Positions 57,470 to 64,000 of a stretch of DNA of 64,000 nucleotides are shown one piece after another. This stretch comes from Camelus bactrianus (taxonomy: Eukaryota > Chordata > Mammalia > Artiodactyla > Camelidae), in contig NC_133544.1 in assembly GCF_048773025.1 (NCBI RefSeq), forward strand, positions 63,973,501-64,037,500, read 5' to 3'. How positions within the stretch are numbered: the first letter of the stretch is position 1; each line of letters opens with the position of its first letter. Under the pieces are notes generated by a model. It had not been told where the DNA came from and did no database searches. It was given only the letters and a program-made list of their open reading frames with translations. The translations under genes were made by a program, and so were the position numbers.

Positions 57470-57910
57470 CTTTTCTTTTTGTATGAATATAAATGGAAAA
57501 TCACGCCTAGGGATATTACCAAACAATATGGCAAACAACAAAGACCCGTTGCCTATCACGGCCTCCCTCTTAATGTGGTTAAACAAAACTTATCCTCCTG
57601 TCTCAACGTCAGTCCAGCCTCAGCTAAATTGGTTGAAGCATCTTCAGATCTTGCTCTGGAATGTCTGTTAAATCAGACAGTACCACACACAGTCCACATT
57701 GTTCTCCAATCTAAAATACCCAACATTCATCTATAAATTGGTTAACTAATTATAAAATATTCATTTCTCCTCATAGTATTCAACTTTGTTACACTTCTCA
57801 GTTAAGGGACCTCATGACTGTATTTCTGTTACTCAAAATGCTTCCATGTTTGGAACAGATCTTTTGGACACTCTCATACCAAATTCTAAATTAATATGTT
57901 TTAAAATAAT
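57470..57910 (+). mobile_element. ERV1-like pol fossil
   Basis: A plus-strand frame has QQRPVAYHGLPLNVV, then AKLVEASSDLALECLLNQTV and PHTVHIVLQ. The spacing and wording resemble the RT-RNase H junction of gammaretrovirus-related Pol (QRPVAY.SK.LD...LV..ASDL.LG..LTV..PHAV). It is an old broken internal fragment. Neighbouring sequence to about 58700 may be more of the same element but is not recognisable. No LTRs were found next to it. Confidence 0.5.
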
Positions 57911-59210
57911 CTTATCTTAAAAATTGAAGAAAAACAATGCCAGGCTACTTATACAATAACTACTCTAAACTCCCTTTAAAACTAGTCATTAGCAGAAGCA
58001 AAATTAACTCAAGTAGCTGACTTTGTGGATCTCTCTTCGGCATATTAAATTATAAAAAATAAACAACGGTGGTAGTTATAGGTTTTTAACACAATTCACA
58101 GTTCGAAATACCATGGAGACGATGAAGTTTTTTAACCATCTTAACATTTTCTTAACCTTCTAGTGTATCTCATGTATGCTTATTAAAAATGGACTCCAAA
58201 TACATGAGTTATATGATGTCTTCATGCTGCTCAAAGAAATTTTTGTCATCAAGTCAAAATCTCACAGCATAAAATACTCTTTAGAAGCTAGGAAAAAATG
58301 ATGGAGAAGATGATTATGCTAAATATCCCTTTCTGACTTACGTCCTTATGCAAGAACCTCTTCTAGAGTATAAAGATAAATCCATGGAGAAATTCAATAA
58401 TTCCATCTTAAATGCACAAAATGTGGCCACAATTTTGTAAAGAATCATTAGGACTGATTGACTTGTTTGATCCATGAGGACACAATATACCAAAGCCAGG
58501 ACATTGCCTGATGAAGCCTCATCTCCCATGAACTGTTCCCAAAACCCTCCAGAGAAACGGCATCACAGTAGAGACGTAGTGGCTGCAACATTCGACACAC
58601 ACTGGTGGGAAACATTCTAGGATGGCAAAGAATGGGGCCAGTTCATGCCTTTTTTAGAATCAATAAAATCCCATAAAAATCTGTAAAGATGGTATATGAA
58701 CTGGAATGTCATCTCTAGGAAACATGTTGTGTATTTTGAAAAGGATTTAAACAATTGCAATTTCCCCATGGGTTATGAGTATGTACTAGCTGTAGTATTT
58801 TTACTGTTTTACGTGGGCTGAAGCACTCTTTTGCCAGAAAACCTCAACACTCACTATAGTTAAAAATCAACTCGATACAGTTTACTACCTGTGCCTTTCA
58901 ACATATGTCTGTATAGGGGAGCAAGTTTCTTTGGAATAGTTACATGAAATTTTGCTTTCACTTAATGACTTCACTATTCTTATCATCCCTCTGTCTTCTG
59001 AAAAAGTGGACAGAACAAATGCAATGTTAGAACTGAAATGAACTACCCCAGGGGACGCGTGACAAGGGTGTTCCTCTAACCCTCTTCAGTGTGTCCAGTC
59101 TCAGACAGGGTGCTGGAACTTCTGTCATCCCTCCCCACAAAGAGCACAGCTCAGCGCTAAGAGAAACCTAGGCCTGTGATTTCCTCATAAGGGAAAGTGA
59201 GAGACTGAAT
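57911..59210. other. Intergenic, possible continuation of ERV fossil
   Basis: AT-rich; no gene or confident repeat assignment. Confidence 0.3.
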
Positions 59211-59216
59211 GAGTGC

Positions 59217-59750
59217 TTGCTGTCCAGCTCTGAGGGAGGCTGCCAAACAGACCTGCCCCTTTCTGGCCGCATCCAGAACACTGAGGATGCTGCCCAGCTG
59301 GGAGTGGGGAGCACCTGGGAGAACAGCAGCCAGGGCTCCAGGAGGGCATTAAAGGGACAAGGGTCCTACTACCAGGGCACAGACTCCATCAGGACCTGCC
59401 CGCCAGCCTCTGGGGACGCCTTGCCTGCCAACCACCAAAAGTGTCCCAAGGCCACGGCCAGGGCCCAGCACCTCACCCGTGCACCACCCGCGCCCTGGCC
59501 CCTCCCAGTGCGCGAAGCGGGGCAGCGAGAGCGAGCCTTCGCAGACGGCCAGCGAGCATGCGCAGAAGGCGGCCCCGCTCTGCGGGCTTGGAGAAACCAC
59601 CCAAGTTTGAGAAGTCAGCACTTTTTATGGAAAGCAAGCAAAAGGGAGGCTGTGGGCACCCAGACAGGTTTTGCAGGATCAAGAGAAGGCGATGTAGTCT
59701 GTAGTCAATTGTCCAGAGACAGTAGGAAACAGGAACACCAACCGTGGTGA
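59217..59750 (+). other. GC- and CpG-rich island with long frame
   Basis: About 59390-59620 is strikingly rich in G+C and CpG (GTGCGCGAAGCGGGGCAGCG near 59510) inside an otherwise AT-rich locus. A 177-codon plus frame and shorter minus frames cross it, but composition alone can produce these. I recognise no protein family. It could be an orphan CpG island or promoter, a retrocopy of a gene's 5' end, or an LTR-like insertion. Confidence 0.35.
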
Positions 59751-59759
59751 AGGTTTAAA

Positions 59760-61700
59760 GCGTGAAGGTGTCTGAACCAGAGCTGATGATGACTGACTCT
59801 GCACACCGCACAGAGCTTTGCTTTTTTTTTTTTTAACTTCCTTTGAAAAACTTCTCACCCAAGTACCGCAAAGCAGTAAAGCCTATAATAATTGCACCCT
59901 CGCTCTCTTCTGACTTCGTTTAAGAAGAATAAACCAATAAAATATAAACCTTCTCTCTCCATCTTCCCTCTCACGCCATTGTCAGTCTTACAGGAAATAA
60001 GCCAACCAAGAGTCGGCTCTCTTACTGGACAGGAGCTAGTGAGAGCAGGGAGGGAAATAAGCCGGTTGCGGTACTGGGCTACAATTTTACTACAAAATGT
60101 ATTCAACCTGATTTAATCTGATGATTCCCCTGTGAGAACAAGCCTGTTAGCGCATAACTAACAATTACAATTCAACCAGGAAGAATCATCTCACCCTTAC
60201 CCATTATATACCCCGTCTTGGGAACAATAGGAGGGGTCTTGAAAATAGCCTATTCTTGACCCCAGGTGGGAGAATTAGGGAATCATTATTTACATAAATT
60301 CTTTCATTCCATTGATTTATGTGCAACACTAAAAAAGTAAATAGCTTTCTTAAAGAGAAGGTTGTGGTGAGTAATGTTTAATCTAGTCAAAGCATGAAGA
60401 TGAGGCGGGGAGATGTGTAGCAAGCTATCCCTAAATTAGCCACTAGTCCAAACGTTTTTAGGCAATCCATTAATAATAGTAAGGGACTCTTAAATACACA
60501 TAAAAATTTCTCCATAAACCCCAGAAAGAAAGATTCAGTCATAATGGTAATAAAACATTACAAGTCAAGGAATAAATCTGGTTATCTTAAAATAACAGAG
60601 CTTTACCAACAAAGACATTTATAAATGGAAAGAAATGATATGTTCTTGAATAATCAAATTACCAAATGTACTTATTAAGAGGTTTTATTCTTTGCAAATC
60701 AATGTATAACTTAATTCTATTACAGATCTAAAATAATAATTATGCACAATAAATAGCAGAATTCACCTTCCCTTCTTTCTTTAAGAAACGTCTACTGATG
60801 ATCAGCTGTGTGGAAAGTTGGTGCTACACACTGCACACGCAGTAATGAACAAAACACACAACTCTGTCTTCCAAATTCTGTGAGCGAGTAAATCTTAACA
60901 GATATTTATATACTTTTTAAAGAGAATGGATTTGTGAGTTTAACCTATAGCTCACATTCTCAAATCACTTCCAATTCTAATTTCCCTGAAACACACAAAA
61001 AATACACACCTTAACTAGACCCTAAATGTGTCACTGTGTCATATTTTCTCAGCAAGAAAGTTGTCAAAGTACATTAAAAGGGTTGTCAAGTTTTGCCACA
61101 AATTTAGAGGAACAAAATTAATATAAAACTATAATTTACTAAAAGCTCTTGCAGACTTATTAAAAAGCAGATGTGTGAGAAGATGATGGAGTGGGAAATG
61201 CTCAATTCAGGATATAATATTAAATGAAAAATCATGATCTTAATTATAATAAGAACTTATAAAAAGAAGGGGCTGGATATTAGCAATATTATCTGATTAT
61301 AAAATTAGCAATTTCATATTATTTGTATTTAACATATTTTCCTATATTTGGTATGCAATGTTGCATAGTCAGAAAAATAATCAATGCTCTTTACAAAACA
61401 CAGTATTTAAAAGTCCATTCATAATAAAGATTGTGATATTGATACCAGGGCGTTATTAATACAAGAGGAGTCTGAATAGCAAATGTAAAGTCAACTTTAC
61501 AATTTCAAAATAAAACATTATTAACTCCCTTCACGAGTATGGTAAGCAACACTCATACAAAATGTTTAACACTTTCTGGGTCATCTTGAACCTAATCTTT
61601 TTATTCGATGCTTTTCATGCTTAATTCATTGGTTTCCACTTGCAAGAACACAATATAACAAACGCTACACTTGAAGGACTGTGCAAAGGAAGGGGGCTGC
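59760..61700. other. Intergenic downstream of TRAV13
   Basis: AT-rich, with no V remnant. A faint retroposon-like phrase (AGTAATGAACAAAACACACA near 60841) suggests an old LINE or SINE. Confidence 0.4.
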
Positions 61701-61710
61701 CCGAGTAGCA

Positions 61711-61749
61711 GGTTTGAGTACAGGTAGCAGGTGCCTGGGAAGCAATGTG
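61711..61749 (-). other. TRAV13 23-RSS
   Basis: Minus strand: heptamer CACATTG (fifth base off consensus), 23-bp spacer, nonamer ACTCAAACC. Confidence 0.82.
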
Positions 61750-62240
61750 TACTTGCTGCACAGAAGTAGACAGCTGCGTCTCCAGCCTGGGTGGCTGTGA
61801 TGTGCAGGGAGAGATGTTTGGCCGTCTTATTCAATAAAACAGTGAGTCCTTGGTCTTCCTCTTTGACCTTATTTGAACGAATGCTTATAAGGAACCGGAG
61901 ACCTTTGCCAGGTTCTTGCTTATACCAAGGGAAGTATTCTGAGCGACTGTCTGTGTAAGTGCAGGTGATAACAGAGCTGTTTCCCTCCTGGACACTCAGG
62001 CTGGGAGGACTCTGCTCCACATTCTCTCCTCGGCTCACACCTGTGCAGAAAGAAGTCAGAGAAAGGAGAAGGTTTGCCAGGTTACCAGAATTTACTTTTC
62101 CTTCTCTACAGTAACCAGAGGAAACCAGAATAAGGCCATTCTAAAGAATGTCCCCTAATATCCTGTTTCCCATAAGCCCTTGACTCACAGTCCAGCTGCA
62201 GCCACAAGAACATGATTAAAGCTCTGATGGGTGTCTTCAT
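61750..62240 (-). CDS. TRAV13: TRAV13, T-cell receptor alpha V segment
   Basis: The leader exon is 62189-62240 ([17 protein letters not shown], donor GTGAGT) and the V exon is 61750-62040 (acceptor CACAG). The junction reads [20 protein letters not shown]. The first Cys is in [16 protein letters not shown], followed by [18 protein letters not shown], then [17 protein letters not shown] and [40 protein letters not shown] and LNKTAKH.SLHIT identify human TRAV13. Core residues and splice signals are intact. The heptamer has one unusual base, so joining efficiency may be reduced. It is the most 5' V gene in the window and sits before TRAV14, as in human (13-2, 14). Confidence 0.92.
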
Positions 62241-62451
62241 TGTTCTTCCCATTTGGGATCAATTGCAAACTGCAAACTCCAGCCAGGAAAGCTACTTCTA
62301 TTACCAAGTGATCCCTTCTTTTCTCTAACAACCAGAGGTTTCTCACATTGTCTACCCAGCCAATAAGAAAAAGGCTCTGCTTCTGCCCTAAGCCTATTCA
62401 TTCAGAATTCACTGAAATGAACCCTGCACATGTTCTGCATCAGCCGGGGTG

Positions 62452-62471
62452 CACCGCCATCTGGTGGTCAC
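62452..62471 (-). promoter_or_regulatory. CTCF-like motif upstream of TRAV13
   Basis: Plus strand CACCGCCATCTGGTGGTCAC, about 215 bp upstream of the leader, in the shared orientation. Confidence 0.5.
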
Positions 62472-62479
62472 AACTCTAA

Positions 62480-64000
62480 CTACAGAACTTTCTGGTTAAA
62501 TGTTTTCTTGCCCTGTGCCTGTAAGGGACTAGATGCATAAAAGCAGCAATAGATCAAACAAATTACCTCTTAGATTGGAGAGCAAATGCACATTAATAGT
62601 GCAGAGATCAGGATTTATATCTGCACACTACTGAGTCGTTGTTCCTAAGCTGAACAGAGGTAGATGCTGTTGTTGGTTACTCAACAATGGACCTGGGATA
62701 CACGTTTGAAATCAGAAACACACCATAATTCATTCTCTAAAAAAAGGAGACTATAAAGCTTCCCTTTTAAGCCAGTACACCATCCTCATTTATCTGTAGT
62801 GAAGGAAAACTCTCTCTAAAGAGAATATGTAAACCAAAGATCACAGAAGGAAAGAGAAGATCATTTGATATTTCAAATGTCTGTTATATCAGCCTCTGCT
62901 CTTCTAAGCTGGTCTTGCCCAAGAACTTGCTATTGCAAAGGAATTGACAGTACCGGCAGTCAAAATGTGGAATCTTCTCTCCGTTAAGATAACTATGACA
63001 AAAATAAAAGGATCAAACCTCAATAGTAAAGGAGAAGAGGGAGAATTTCCATGAATTATTAATATTTCAACCACAGAAAACAGTTTGATCTTATAGATTG
63101 GGTTGATTCACAATGAGAAATCTCACATGCTTTACGAAATCTATTTGGATGCTATGTCTTATGTTGTGAAGGACTGAAGGACTGGGTAGAAATTCTGTGA
63201 AAACATCAGGTTGTAGATTCAGAAATGGCAAGCACATGTACGCTTATTCTTGAGGTGATTTCATTCTCTCATATCAAAATGTATTTCCTAAAATGCAACC
63301 ACTGACTCATATCCTTAGTGGAATTTGTTCTATAACATATGGCAATGTCCAGTCTGCCGCATCTTCCTGCTTCCTTGGCTATTGCAGGCTCAGATTCCAT
63401 ACTCTGTCATTTTTCTTTCAAAGTCCACTATAATATTCTTCTCCTAAGACATTAATAAAGTCCTCCAGTTGTGTGAGTTTCCAGAATTATCTTCCTCTGC
63501 AGAAAACAAAAAAACAAATACACAAATAAACAAAAGAAAACCTTCCCCATTCACTTGTATTTCTAGGAATGTTCTCATTACTTCTGTGAGAATAAGTCTA
63601 GGAAAGCCTAAATATTGCCTGTGTCTGCTAAGGAAATAGCCTGCACGTGTTCCTGTCTGGTGTCCTGCTGCCCCATGGATCTCCTCCGCCCACACACATG
63701 GTACATCCACTTATGGGACTTCACTTATAACACACAAATACAAAGAAAACATTTTTAAGACTTTCCAGATAGCAATACCATAGCGTTAAACCAAGGGAAG
63801 GGTTCTTTTTGAGAGTGAGGCTTTAGCAACTTCATAGCTCCTGTGCCCAGAAAGCTGGTCCTGCTCCCAGCTTCCTGGAGTCCACTCTTCAGTCTTCATC
63901 TTAATTATCAGGGTCCTGTCCTTCCTATCACCGTCCTTTAACACAAATGCAGGGCTGGTTGGAATTCAGTCTGCACTGTACTTGTTCCTCATGCCAGTTT
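62480..64000. other. Intergenic, no gene recognised
   Basis: AT-rich flank upstream of TRAV13; no V exon, RSS or confident repeat seen up to the window edge. Confidence 0.45.

Noticed and set aside
1-64000. CRISPR arrays, operons, ribosome binding sites, phage or plasmid features
   Set aside because: The window is plainly vertebrate genomic DNA with spliced V genes and mammalian retroposons; none of these are expected or seen.
1-64000. TCR J, D or constant segments, and delta V genes outside the TRAV set
   Set aside because: No J motif (FGxG with a 12-RSS) or constant-domain exon was noticed; only V segments with 23-RSSs are present.

Overview
This window is a mammalian T-cell receptor alpha/delta variable (TRAV) array, and the animal is most probably a camelid (camel, llama or alpaca). 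All 13 V genes lie on the minus strand, so the locus runs 5' to 3' from high to low coordinates. Each has a short leader exon, a small intron, one Ig-fold V exon, and then a 23-bp-spacer recombination signal (RSS) at lower coordinates. The camelid call rests on three copies of a tRNA-Ala-like SINE (11267-11398, 48545-48685, 57117-57231) that I recognise as the camelid Vic-type family, together with cetartiodactyl-type L1 3' ends.

Order along transcription: TRAV13 (61.7-62.2 kb), TRAV14/DV4 (55.9-56.5), TRAV9 (51.6-52.1), TRAV10-like (44.5-45.1, probable pseudogene), TRAV12 (41.7-42.2), TRAV16 (36.9-37.3), three TRAV18 copies (33.7-34.1, 28.1-28.5, 21.9-22.3), TRAV19 (19.8-20.6), TRAV8 (13.3-13.7), TRAV22 (7.9-8.4) and TRAV23/DV6 (4.0-4.5, pseudogene). 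This matches the human 13-14-9-(15)-12-(8)-16-(17)-18-19-(20,21)-22-23 order. The differences are that TRAV18 is triplicated by local segmental duplication, a TRAV8 member sits between 19 and 22, and I see no TRAV17, TRAV20 or TRAV21. Subgroup names come from remembered human V proteins and from synteny, not from a database search.

The genes work as an array of alternatives. RAG recombinase joins one V segment to a downstream J segment (or D, for delta-capable V genes) outside the window, using the RSSs listed. Upstream of at least nine V genes there is a CTCF-like core in the same orientation (consensus like GCCCTCTGGTGG on the plus strand). This could anchor loop extrusion toward the J/enhancer end.

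Between V genes the DNA is mostly old transposon debris: several L1 fragments in both orientations (one with a 5' inversion, one with tandem 5'UTR monomers, two with target-site duplications), a HAL1/L1 fragment, MIR, a hAT-type and a Tigger-type DNA transposon each inserted into an older L1, and retroviral fossils (an LTR at about 9.8-10.3 kb, a dUTPase-like piece at about 34.7-35.1 kb, a pol-like piece at about 57.5-57.9 kb). Points most worth a second look are the TRAV18 triplication with conversion-like identity, a ~128-bp inverted repeat bracketing the TRAV19 leader and promoter, the aligned CTCF-like sites, and an unrecognised 141-codon frame with a membrane segment at 8701-9126. I found no clearly new biological system.
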